DNA of 59,326 bases from Opitutus sp. GAS368. Lineage in GTDB: Bacteria; Verrucomicrobiota; Verrucomicrobiia; Opitutales; Opitutaceae. Below are positions 1 to 7,433 of the stretch, in pieces. The first letter of the stretch is position 1. Each line of letters starts with the position of its first letter. Location of the stretch: positions 1-59,326 of the forward strand of contig CAMBVX010000003.1 of NCBI GenBank assembly GCA_945871085.1, in the 5' to 3' direction. The notes under the pieces were generated by a model. It had not been told where the DNA came from. It worked only from the letters and a program-made list of their open reading frames with translations, and searched no databases. The position numbers were made by a program, and so were the translations under genes.

Positions 1-236
1 GACTCGTAGTAGAGTTCGCGCGTGGTGCCCGTGTGGTCGGTGAGACGGAAATTGGGGATGAAGCTGCCGGGGGCCAGGCCGTCGGGCGACGCGGTGGTGG
101 CAAACACGCGCGGATCGAAGGCGCGAGCGCCCGAGTGATCCATGGCGCGAAGCGAGGGCGTCGCGAGGGCGAGCAACGAGCCGAGCGGAAGGAGGCGGCG
201 CAAGAGCGCGAAAAGGGCGAGGAGAAGAGGACGCAC
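1..236 (-). CDS. Redoxin / thioredoxin-fold exported protein, N-terminal part only
   Basis: Reading the minus strand from a GTG at 236-234 gives an open frame to the window edge. It begins VRPLLLALFALL, a hydrophobic signal-like stretch, and continues through SLRAMDHSGARAF to a segment containing GSFIPNFRLTDHTG near residue 55. That segment matches the opening strand of redoxin, AhpC/TSA and SCO-type thioredoxin folds, where G..hPdF.L.D..G precedes the active-site helix. The cysteine region lies beyond the edge, so peroxiredoxin, TlpA-like and SCO-like identities cannot be separated. An internal ATG at 143 would remove the signal peptide and is less likely. The fold call is moderately sure; the function is inference. 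Confidence 0.6.
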   Translation of the reverse strand, partial: MRPLLLALFALLRRLLPLGSLLALATPSLRAMDHSGARAFDPRVFATTASPDGLAPGSFIPNFRLTDHTGTTRELYYE

Positions 237-351
237 GGGGCGGAGGTTAGGAGGACGAAAGCGGCCTTGCCAAATACGGAATGGCGGGCGCGAGGGATGG
301 GCCAATTTTATTTGGGCGCCGCCGCCGGGCGGGGTGCGGGTGGGACGGTGG

Positions 352-399
352 CCAATCACCAAGGACCCAGGACCAAGGATCAATGACCAAGGGCCACGG
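352..399. repeat. Degenerate 7-nt array (CCAAGGA-type)
   Basis: Successive heptamers read CCAATCA, CCAAGGA, CCCAGGA, CCAAGGA, TCAATGA, CCAAGGG, CCACGGA. The array lies in the spacer between the truncated redoxin gene and the 3' end of the next minus-strand gene. It resembles the arrays at 17364-17397 and 17447-17487, which also use a CAAT/TAAT-type word. Confidence 0.75.
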
Positions 400-422
400 A
401 CTGGGCCGATCCGGAATGCGCC

Positions 423-3332
423 TTACGGGACCTCGTAGACTTCGACGATGACGGTGCCGGTGGCGTTGACCGGGGCGGCGTTGGGATTCACGGGAGCGTT
501 TGGATTGATGGGCGCGGCGCCGGCTTGCAGGGTGTAGTTGCCGGCGGTGATGGCGGTGACCAACGCGGCATCGCCGGGATTCGTGGTCTTCAGGGGGAAC
601 GCGCCGACGGCGGGGAAGACGGCGGTGAGGGTGGCCGCGCCGCCTTGGGTCCAATTATTATTGGTGTCGACGGTATTGCCGGCGGCGTTGAGGACGGAGA
701 CGAGGGGATCGGTGACGACGGCGTTGGCGGGGATGCCAAAATCGCTGAGGCCGGGGCCGACGGCGCGCACGAGCAAGGTGCGCGGCGCGGTACCCTGAAT
801 CACGATACCGGGAATGAGGAGGTCGCCGGGGTTGGCGATCTGGGCGATTGTCGAGAGGTTGGTCAGACGGGTAGAGTTTTTCGAGACGTCGTAGACTTCG
901 GCGAGGACATCGCCGGTCGAGCCGTTGACGCCTTTGACGGTGGCCGTGTAGCTGCCGGGGGCGAGGTTGGTGAGGAGGACGGCGGCATCGAGATCGCCGG
1001 GGGCAAGCGCAAAGGCGCCGACGCCAGCGGCCGCGGCGGTGATCTGCGCAGCCGTGACGGAGCCGCCGGGGGCGTCCCAGCGTTCATTGGACGCGATGAG
1101 CCGGCCGGTGTTGTCGTTGACCTCGAGGCGGGGGGCGGAAATTGCGGTGTCGACGCCGAACTTGGCGAGGGCGGGGCCGATGCCGCGGATGAGAAGGGTC
1201 GCGCGCTCGGTGCCGCCGCCGATATTGAAGCCGAGGGCGAAACTATCGCCGACGTAAGAGATTTTGGTGCGGGTCGAGAGGTTGGCGAGCCGGCCCGGGG
1301 TCGCGCCGGGAGTGCCGGCGACGCGGGCGTTGAGGAAGGCGATGACGCGGGCGTTGGCGTCGCTGTAGAATTCATGGGAAGCGTTGGCGACGGCGAGCTG
1401 GGCGGCGACGTCGGCGGTGCGGGCGGCGTAGGCGGCGGGGAGCGCGGCGGTGAGAGCGGCGGTGGACGGGAGCGCGGTGACGTAGTTGTTAACATCGAGG
1501 AGTGACGCGGTCTTCAGGGCGGTGTGGATGGCCGTGGCATCGGCGGCGGTGAAGGTCGGGTCGGTGACACTGAGCGCGCGGAAGCGACCGGCGGGAACCG
1601 GAGAGAAGGCGTTGGTGAAGGTGGCGGTGGGCAGACCGCGGCCGGCCATGAGTTGGGAATTGGCGCGGGCGGCGGTGAGACCGACGGGACCGAGGGCTGC
1701 GTCGTTGGCGGCGTTCGCGTAGTATTGAGGGATCTTGGACGTGACGGCGAGGGTCTCATCGCCGTCGGTGCCGTAGAGGATGGCCCCGCGGACGGGGCGC
1801 GCCGGGGTGGCGGTCGCAAGGGCGTTGGCGTAGCGGTTGGCGGCATCGGCGCCGGCGGCGAAGCCGAGAAAGAAAACGGGTTTCGTCGCGGTGAACGTGC
1901 CGTCTTGGATAAATTTGTTCAGAGCGGCGACGTGGTTCTGGACGTCCAAATTATTGGCGAGGACGGTCTGCGCTGACCACGTGCCGGCGTTGCGATTGAC
2001 ACTGTTGAGGGCGGCGACGCCGTAGCCAGCGGCGACAAGGTCGCGGGTGAGGAGGGCTGCTTCCGGGGTGTTGAACCAGGCCCCGGCATTTGAGCCGTTT
2101 TCGTGGAGGAGGAAGACGAGGCCGGTCACATTGGCAGGTAGGTAGGAGACGAGCGAAGTCGTGACGGTGGCGGGAGTGGGGTTATTGGGGGTCGCCGCGG
2201 GGGTGATTGGGTTGAACGCAGGGGTCTGGACAGGTGTCCAGACCGGGGCGGCTTTGTAGGTGGCTGTCAGGGTGACAGGAGTGGCGGGCATGGTCAGCAC
2301 GAGATGGCTGACGAAAGGGGCGACGAGAGCGTTGGCGCCGAAAGCGGCGACGTCGCCGGTCCAGCGGTCGAAGACTTGGCCGGCGAGGGGCGGATTGGCG
2401 AAGATGTCGACGCGGGAGTTGGCGGTGTAGGTGCCGCCGCCGGTGCCGTTGGCGATGGCGAGGGCGGTGGGCGGGCCGTCGCCATTCACGACGACGTAGG
2501 TCGTGAGAGGGACGTTAACGAGGCGCTGCAGGGTGACGGTGCAGGTGACGAGTTTTACGCCGGGAGTGCCGGGGCGGAGGGTGATTTTGTCGGTGCCTTG
2601 GCCGGTGGTGATTGCGGCGTCGCCGGTGACGGTCCAGCGGAAGGTGCGGTCGGCGCTCACGGCGGGAGGAACGGAAATAGTGACGGTCGCCGCCGTGGCG
2701 TTGGGCGTGCCGGCCGGGGTGGCGGCGGCGGTGGCCGGGGCCGTCATCACGCCGGCGAGGCTGGCGGAAATCGCCGTGACGTTGGCGGTGGCCGTGGTGG
2801 TGATGCCGTTGTCGGTGATGGCGACGCTGAGGGCGACGGTGCCCGAGGCATCGGCCACGTAGGAGATGTTGGCGACGGTGGCGGAACCGACGATGCGACC
2901 GCCGGCGATGGTCCACAGGAACGTGGCGGTGGGGGTGGTGACGGCACCGCCGCCACCGCCGCCGGCCGGTGCCGTGATGGTTTGGTTCGGGGCGATGGCG
3001 ATGGCTTGGACTTGGTCGCCGACGAGGACGCCGGTCGCAGCAACGATGCGGCCCGTGGCGGCGTTGCCGCCCGCGTTAGCGCCGCCACCTGGGAGAAAGC
3101 CCGCGCCGCCGTTGATGCCGGGAATGGTGATCCCGCCGCCCGCGCCGGCACCACCGCCACCCGGAATGCCGGGGATGACGACGGCACCGCCGCCAGCACC
3201 GGGAACGGTCGGGCGGACCGCGCCGCCACCGGCGCCGCCACCGCCGGCTTGGGCGAAGGAGGCTGTTGTGCTGAGAGCGGTGAGGGAAAAAACGAGAGCG
3301 GCGGAGCAGAGGGGACGGAAGGAGGAGTGCAT
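423..3332 (-). CDS. Large exported protein: Gly-rich N-terminus, InlB-like and hydrolase-like domains, EVYEVP C-terminal module
   Basis: About 969 residues from the ATG at 3332, chosen because it opens a signal peptide (MHSSFRPLC to FAQA). The frame stays open upstream, but that part is low-complexity antisense sequence. Residues about 30-90 are extremely Gly-rich. Ig-like stretches follow, then a segment with FDRWTGD and TLTATYKA typical of divergent InlB B-repeats. Next is a region resembling an alpha/beta hydrolase (LVFLLHENGSNAGAWF, FFLGFAAGAD). The last 260 residues hold two copies of a module with RLxNLST, LLxRxxGPxLxxFG and AEVYDV/VEVYEVP. The gene at 4630-7260 ends in the same module, so it is probably a shared surface, sorting or adhesion domain. 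Substrate and enzymatic activity are unknown. Confidence 0.75.
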   Translation of the reverse strand: MHSSFRPLCSAALVFSLTALSTTASFAQAGGGGAGGGAVRPTVPGAGGGAVVIPGIPGGGGAGAGGGITIPGINGGAGFLPGGGANAGGNAATGRIVAATGVLVGDQVQAIAIAPNQTITAPAGGGGGGAVTTPTATFLWTIAGGRIVGSATVANISYVADASGTVALSVAITDNGITTTATANVTAISASLAGVMTAPATAAATPAGTPNATAATVTISVPPAVSADRTFRWTVTGDAAITTGQGTDKITLRPGTPGVKLVTCTVTLQRLVNVPLTTYVVVNGDGPPTALAIANGTGGGTYTANSRVDIFANPPLAGQVFDRWTGDVAAFGANALVAPFVSHLVLTMPATPVTLTATYKAAPVWTPVQTPAFNPITPAATPNNPTPATVTTSLVSYLPANVTGLVFLLHENGSNAGAWFNTPEAALLTRDLVAAGYGVAALNSVNRNAGTWSAQTVLANNLDVQNHVAALNKFIQDGTFTATKPVFFLGFAAGADAANRYANALATATPARPVRGAILYGTDGDETLAVTSKIPQYYANAANDAALGPVGLTAARANSQLMAGRGLPTATFTNAFSPVPAGRFRALSVTDPTFTAADATAIHTALKTASLLDVNNYVTALPSTAALTAALPAAYAARTADVAAQLAVANASHEFYSDANARVIAFLNARVAGTPGATPGRLANLSTRTKISYVGDSFALGFNIGGGTERATLLIRGIGPALAKFGVDTAISAPRLEVNDNTGRLIASNERWDAPGGSVTAAQITAAAAGVGAFALAPGDLDAAVLLTNLAPGSYTATVKGVNGSTGDVLAEVYDVSKNSTRLTNLSTIAQIANPGDLLIPGIVIQGTAPRTLLVRAVGPGLSDFGIPANAVVTDPLVSVLNAAGNTVDTNNNWTQGGAATLTAVFPAVGAFPLKTTNPGDAALVTAITAGNYTLQAGAAPINPNAPVNPNAAPVNATGTVIVEVYEVP

Positions 3333-3504
3333 AGGCGGAAGGAGGCGATGAATTATGTCCAACGAGGGACGGCGAGTTTGGTCGGATGTTACACGATTTT
3401 TTGGCGCGGACAAGCTGCGGGATTGGACCGAGTAGCACCGAATGGGGATTAAATCGTGAAAGGAGCGACGGAGCGCGGGAGAGGAGCGCGGGAGAGCCCG
3501 CGGC

Positions 3505-3594
3505 CTACGGGACCTCGTAGACTTCGACGAGGGCGACGCCGGTGACTTGAGCAGGGCCGGGCGAGGAGACCGAAAGCGGGGTGGCGATGCTCGA
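3505..3594 (-). pseudogene. Orphan 3' tail of an EVYEVP-module protein
   Basis: Directly after the glycosyltransferase stop (TAG at 3597-3595), the same minus-strand frame stays open for 29 codons, reads VTGVALVEVYEVP and stops at 3505. This is the exact ending of the 4630-7260 protein (TTGVALVEVYEVP). A 39-nt stretch at 3506-3544 is identical to 4631-4669. It looks like the last codons of a lost surface-protein gene. Translation would need readthrough of the TAG, for which there is no evidence. Confidence 0.7.
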
Positions 3595-4332
3595 CTAGCG
3601 GGTAGGGCGGCGGGAGAATTGTTGGCGCGCGAAGCGCAGGAGCGAGAGGGCGTCCCAGACCAGGCAGCGGAAAAACGGGAAGTAGCGGTGGCGGACGGCG
3701 ATTTCTTCGCGGTAGCCTTGCCAACGGCCCGAGTCGCTGCGGCCGCCGGCGCCACAGGCGGCGATGCGGAGGGGGATGGGCTTGAAGCGCACGCGGTTTT
3801 TCCAGAGGCGGACGTTGAAGTCGTAGTCGGCCATGACGGCGAGCGCGGGGTCGAAGCCGTCGTTTTCGGCGAACAAGGACCGACGATAGAATGTGCCTTG
3901 GTGGCGCACGAAGTTGCGGGCGCAGGGATTCACATGGGAGCGGAGTTTGTAGATGCGGCCGTCGTCGTAGGCGACTTCACCGGCGGCGACCCCGGCCTCG
4001 GTTTTTTTCATCCAATTGACCGACTCGCTGAGGACCATGTCGCCCACAAGGCGGTCATCGGCGCCGAGGAAAAGGATCCAGTCACCGGTGGCGCGGGCGA
4101 CACCCTTGTTCATGGCGGGGTAAATCCCGGCGTCGGGCTCGGAGATTAGCGTGGTGAGACGCTCACGCTGCGATTCGAGCCACGCACGGGAGCCGTCGGT
4201 GGAGCCGCCATCGACGACGATGATTTCGGGATGGACGTGGAGTTGTTGCCAGATGCTGCCGAGGGCGGCTTTGACGCGGGGCCCGGGGTTTTTGCAGACG
4301 AGAATGACGCTGATGGAGGGCGCGGCGGGCAT
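3595..4332 (-). CDS. Family 2 glycosyltransferase
   Basis: Transfers a sugar from an activated nucleotide donor, probably to an envelope or exopolysaccharide acceptor. About 245 residues from the ATG at 4332. That start is chosen because the GT-A fold begins there (SISVILVCKNPGP); the longer open frame upstream is low complexity. Visible GT2 features are the nucleotide-binding strand IIVVDGGSTDGS, SEPDAGIYPAMNKGVARATGDWILFLGADD with its DxD-like end, and FVRHQGTFYRRSLF followed by MADYDFNVRLW in the acceptor half. No membrane segment is seen. It stands alone between two surface-protein genes, flanked by a 39-nt direct repeat from their shared 3' end, so modification of envelope material is plausible but not shown. 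Confidence 0.88.
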   Translation of the reverse strand: MPAAPSISVILVCKNPGPRVKAALGSIWQQLHVHPEIIVVDGGSTDGSRAWLESQRERLTTLISEPDAGIYPAMNKGVARATGDWILFLGADDRLVGDMVLSESVNWMKKTEAGVAAGEVAYDDGRIYKLRSHVNPCARNFVRHQGTFYRRSLFAENDGFDPALAVMADYDFNVRLWKNRVRFKPIPLRIAACGAGGRSDSGRWQGYREEIAVRHRYFPFFRCLVWDALSLLRFARQQFSRRPTR

Positions 4333-4470
4333 GGCGTGCGCGCGAGCATCGCGGAGGGCGAGGGGGTGTCCATGCCGGAGTTTGGGAGCGGGGAACGGCG
4401 GGGAGTGACTGCCAGTGGGTGGGTGGGCGGGGCATACGCTGGGCAAGCGCCCGGCTTGACGGCCGACGCA

Positions 4471-4612
4471 GCGGCGGTTGGGAAACCGCCGTTCCGTCGA
4501 GAGCACGGCGGCTGGAAAGCCGCCGGTCCGGTGGACGCGTGGTCGCGGCGAAGATTGATCTGAGGCGAGGACGAAGCCTGGGGATTCCGCCTGAAGGCGG
4601 GACTACGAACTC
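4471..4612. repeat. Cluster of short stem-loop repeats in the 4333-4629 spacer
   Basis: Three elements follow one another. 4471-4495 has arms GGCGGTT/AACCGCC. 4505-4529 has the related arms GGCGGCT/AGCCGCC around GGAA. 4581-4612 contains the stem CCGCC-TGAA-GGCGG followed by GACTACGAAC. A diverged copy of the third lies inside ybeY at 12567-12600. The rest of the spacer between the glycosyltransferase start and the next gene shows no gene. Confidence 0.65.
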
Positions 4613-4629
4613 GGAGGGGAGGACGGGGG

Positions 4630-7260
4630 TTACGGGACCTCGTAGACTTCGACGAGGGCGACGCCGGTGGTGGTGGCGACGCCGGAAACCTGGACGGTGT
4701 AGCCGCCGGGGGTGAGCGTCGCGAGGAGGGCGGCGTCGCGGGAGGTGGCGGGGAGGGCGAAGGCACCCACTTGGCCGAAGGCGGCGGTGAGCGCGGTGGT
4801 CCCGCCCCAATTATTGTTTTCGCCGATTTGAGAAGAGGCGCTGTTGAAGAGCTTGAGTTGGGGATCGACGACGGTGCCCGGGACGCCGAAGTCGCCGAGG
4901 GTGGGGCCGATGGCACGGATGAGAATGGTCTTCGAGCCGGTGCCGCCGACGACGAAGCCCATGGTCACGCCGGCGCCGAGGTGTTTGCGGACGGAGACGT
5001 TGAGGAGGCGCGGCGTGGCAGGGGTGTAAGCGGCGGTGGAGGTGGCGTCGTAGATTTCGGCGATGACCGCGCCGGTGCCGCGGTTGGCGGAGGAGACGGA
5101 GACGGAGTTGTCGCGAGTGGTGATGCTGGCGGAGAGCGCGGCGTCCTTGGAGTTTGGTGACGCGTAAGCAAAGGCGCCGACGGCCGCGAGGTCCGCCGTG
5201 AGGGCGGAGCTGCCGCCCCAGTTGTCGTTTTCACCGGTTTTGGTCGAACCGGCGAAGAGTTCGAATTTCGGATCTTCGAGGGTGCCGGGGACGCCGAGGG
5301 CACCGAGGGAGGGGCCGGCGGCGCGGATGACGAGAGGTTTGGCGGTGCCGGGAGCGCCGCCGCCGAGGACGTAGCCGAGGGTGAAATTGTCGCCGGGTTC
5401 AGTGAGGTCGGTGAGGATGGAGAGATTTATCAGGCGGGCGGGGTTGGCGGGATTGCCGGCGATGATCGCGTTGAATTGAGCGACGGGGCCCCATTCGAGT
5501 GGATACGCACCGAAGAGCACGCCGCGGGCTTGCAGGCCGACGGCGCCGGAGGTGGTGGGGGAGAACGAAAATGTGCTGCCGGCGGCGACGGAGAGCGGGG
5601 TGGCGGTGGTGGCGGTTTGCACGCCAGTGAGGGTGAGATTGTCGATGAACCAGCCGACTAGGTTGGAGGGCTCGGGGGTGACGAAGGCGAGGCCGGTGAG
5701 GGGAATGGTGAAGGCCAGGCGAACCCGCAGGGAGCGTCCGGAGAAGGCCCCCAGAGAAACGGTGCGCAAGGTGAAAGCGGGATCCGTGGGGGCTTGCGTT
5801 GCATCGGTGGCCGAGGTGCCGTCCTGGGAGAACACGTCGACCCAGGAGACACCATCGTCGGCGGAGACTTGGACGCGGGCAGTCTGAACAGCAGAGGCGA
5901 GGCCGAGGCGGCTGAGGAAAGAGACGGTCGCGCCGCTGCCGATGAGAAAGGTTTCGGGGAGGGTGAGGGTTTGGGGGGCGCGGGGGTTGACGTGGGAAAG
6001 CCGGTAGACGGCAGTGGCGGAGCCGGCGGTGTTGGGCTGGATCACCGGGGCGGTGCCGGTCGTGGTGCTGGCGACGAGGCCATTGAGCCCAGTCTCGGCA
6101 TCGTAGGATTTGGAGAAATTGCTGAGGGCGACGGTGCGCCACTCGAAGCCGGCGGCGTAGGCCGGTTTGGCGACGGTGAAGTTACTGGATACGCCGACGC
6201 TGACGGAAGCCGGACCGTTAATGGCGACGGGGACGACGTCGGGGCCAGCGACGTCCGGATCGAACACCGTGACCGAGTAGGTTACCGGCGGGATGATGGA
6301 CCCGCTCACGCGGATGCCCGTGACGGTGACGCGGTAGGTGACGTCGGACGAAGGGCGCGGATGACCATCGGTCGCGGCGGTGGCGAGGTTGTCGTAAACC
6401 CAGACGAGCGTATTCTCTCCGGCGATGGTGGCGGGGTCTTGGGTTTCGAGGCGGACCGGGATGCTTCCGCCGTCGCGGGTCATCGTCACAGTCGTGCCGA
6501 CGAAGGAAGCGCCGGGGTAGGAGAGCGACCAGCGGGGGAAAACGAGTTGATAAGGTGAGAAACCGGGAGCGGGAAAAGCGACGTAAGGTTCACGCGTGGC
6601 GGGGCGGGTGGGCAGGGCGTTGGCATCGACGATCCAGTTGGTGTGGATGGGAGGGAAATTTCCCCCATTGCCGGGGACGTCGCCCACACCCATTTCGCGC
6701 GTGTACGGGTAGAGTAGCCAGCGGCGGTGACCGACCCGGAAATTTACGCCGAGGTTGACGGTGCCGCGGCCGTCATCGTCCTGCATGAGAGAGGTGATGG
6801 CGGCGGCACCGTTGAGGCCTTGGGCGAGGTTAGAGGCGGCGGCGGCGTCCTTGCCGTCGACGGTGTAGAACGACCACGTAGTGGGAATCCCCGTGTGGCG
6901 GAGTTCGCGATTTACGCTCATCATGAGCGCGGCCTGTTGGTTTTTGGTTGAGTAGGTGGGATTGAGGGTGATGGCGGCGGGGACGCCGGCCATTGCGCGG
7001 AAGAAATTAATCCGGAGGAGCGCGGCGTCTTTGGACGCGGTGGAGATGTCACCGGCAGCGGTGGTCGCGCTGGCGCCGGTGTAGCTGCCGGTCCAGCCCA
7101 AGGGGACGTTTTCCGAGGCGGAATAAATCGTGCGATAAAACTGGCGGACTTCTTCGCGGGAGGCCGGGTTGACCGTCAGGGGAGTCGCAGCGGACGAAAG
7201 TCCGGCGGTCGCGCAGGATGCAAGGGCGGCGAGGAGCGAGTGAAGGCGGGTGAGGCGCAT
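4630..7260 (-). CDS. Exported CAP (SCP/PR1)-domain protein with EVYEVP C-terminal module
   Basis: 876 residues with a signal peptide (MRLTRLHSLLAALASCATAG to SSAA). Residues about 30-200 form a CAP domain: REEVRQFYRTIY, LLRINFFRAMAGVP, AALMMSVNRELRHTG and GHRRWLLYPYTREMGVGDV. The middle carries Ig-like sequence, then a jelly-roll-like stretch (VQVSADDGVSWVDVF, LVGWFIDNLTLTG). The last 260 residues are two copies of the module RLxNxS..GxxxxLxIRAxGPxLxxxGVPG..NDNWGG ending in VEVYEVP. The same module ends the 423-3332 protein. CAP domains occur in secreted proteins of varied roles, so a precise function is not offered. The ATG at 7260 immediately precedes the signal peptide. Confidence 0.82.
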   Translation of the reverse strand: MRLTRLHSLLAALASCATAGLSSAATPLTVNPASREEVRQFYRTIYSASENVPLGWTGSYTGASATTAAGDISTASKDAALLRINFFRAMAGVPAAITLNPTYSTKNQQAALMMSVNRELRHTGIPTTWSFYTVDGKDAAAASNLAQGLNGAAAITSLMQDDDGRGTVNLGVNFRVGHRRWLLYPYTREMGVGDVPGNGGNFPPIHTNWIVDANALPTRPATREPYVAFPAPGFSPYQLVFPRWSLSYPGASFVGTTVTMTRDGGSIPVRLETQDPATIAGENTLVWVYDNLATAATDGHPRPSSDVTYRVTVTGIRVSGSIIPPVTYSVTVFDPDVAGPDVVPVAINGPASVSVGVSSNFTVAKPAYAAGFEWRTVALSNFSKSYDAETGLNGLVASTTTGTAPVIQPNTAGSATAVYRLSHVNPRAPQTLTLPETFLIGSGATVSFLSRLGLASAVQTARVQVSADDGVSWVDVFSQDGTSATDATQAPTDPAFTLRTVSLGAFSGRSLRVRLAFTIPLTGLAFVTPEPSNLVGWFIDNLTLTGVQTATTATPLSVAAGSTFSFSPTTSGAVGLQARGVLFGAYPLEWGPVAQFNAIIAGNPANPARLINLSILTDLTEPGDNFTLGYVLGGGAPGTAKPLVIRAAGPSLGALGVPGTLEDPKFELFAGSTKTGENDNWGGSSALTADLAAVGAFAYASPNSKDAALSASITTRDNSVSVSSANRGTGAVIAEIYDATSTAAYTPATPRLLNVSVRKHLGAGVTMGFVVGGTGSKTILIRAIGPTLGDFGVPGTVVDPQLKLFNSASSQIGENNNWGGTTALTAAFGQVGAFALPATSRDAALLATLTPGGYTVQVSGVATTTGVALVEVYEVP

Positions 7261-7433
7261 GGCAGGACAGTGGAAGAGAGATTAAATCCGGCGCAAGTTG
7301 CCGGGGCTCTCAATGCGTCGAAAACCCGGGAAAAGGGCCAGCGAACTGGGAGTTGGAGAGAAATTAATCGGGTCGAGTGAACCGGCCGGAGCAGCGAAAT
7401 CGAAGCGGCGCGCAAAAAAAGGGGCGAGGGAGT

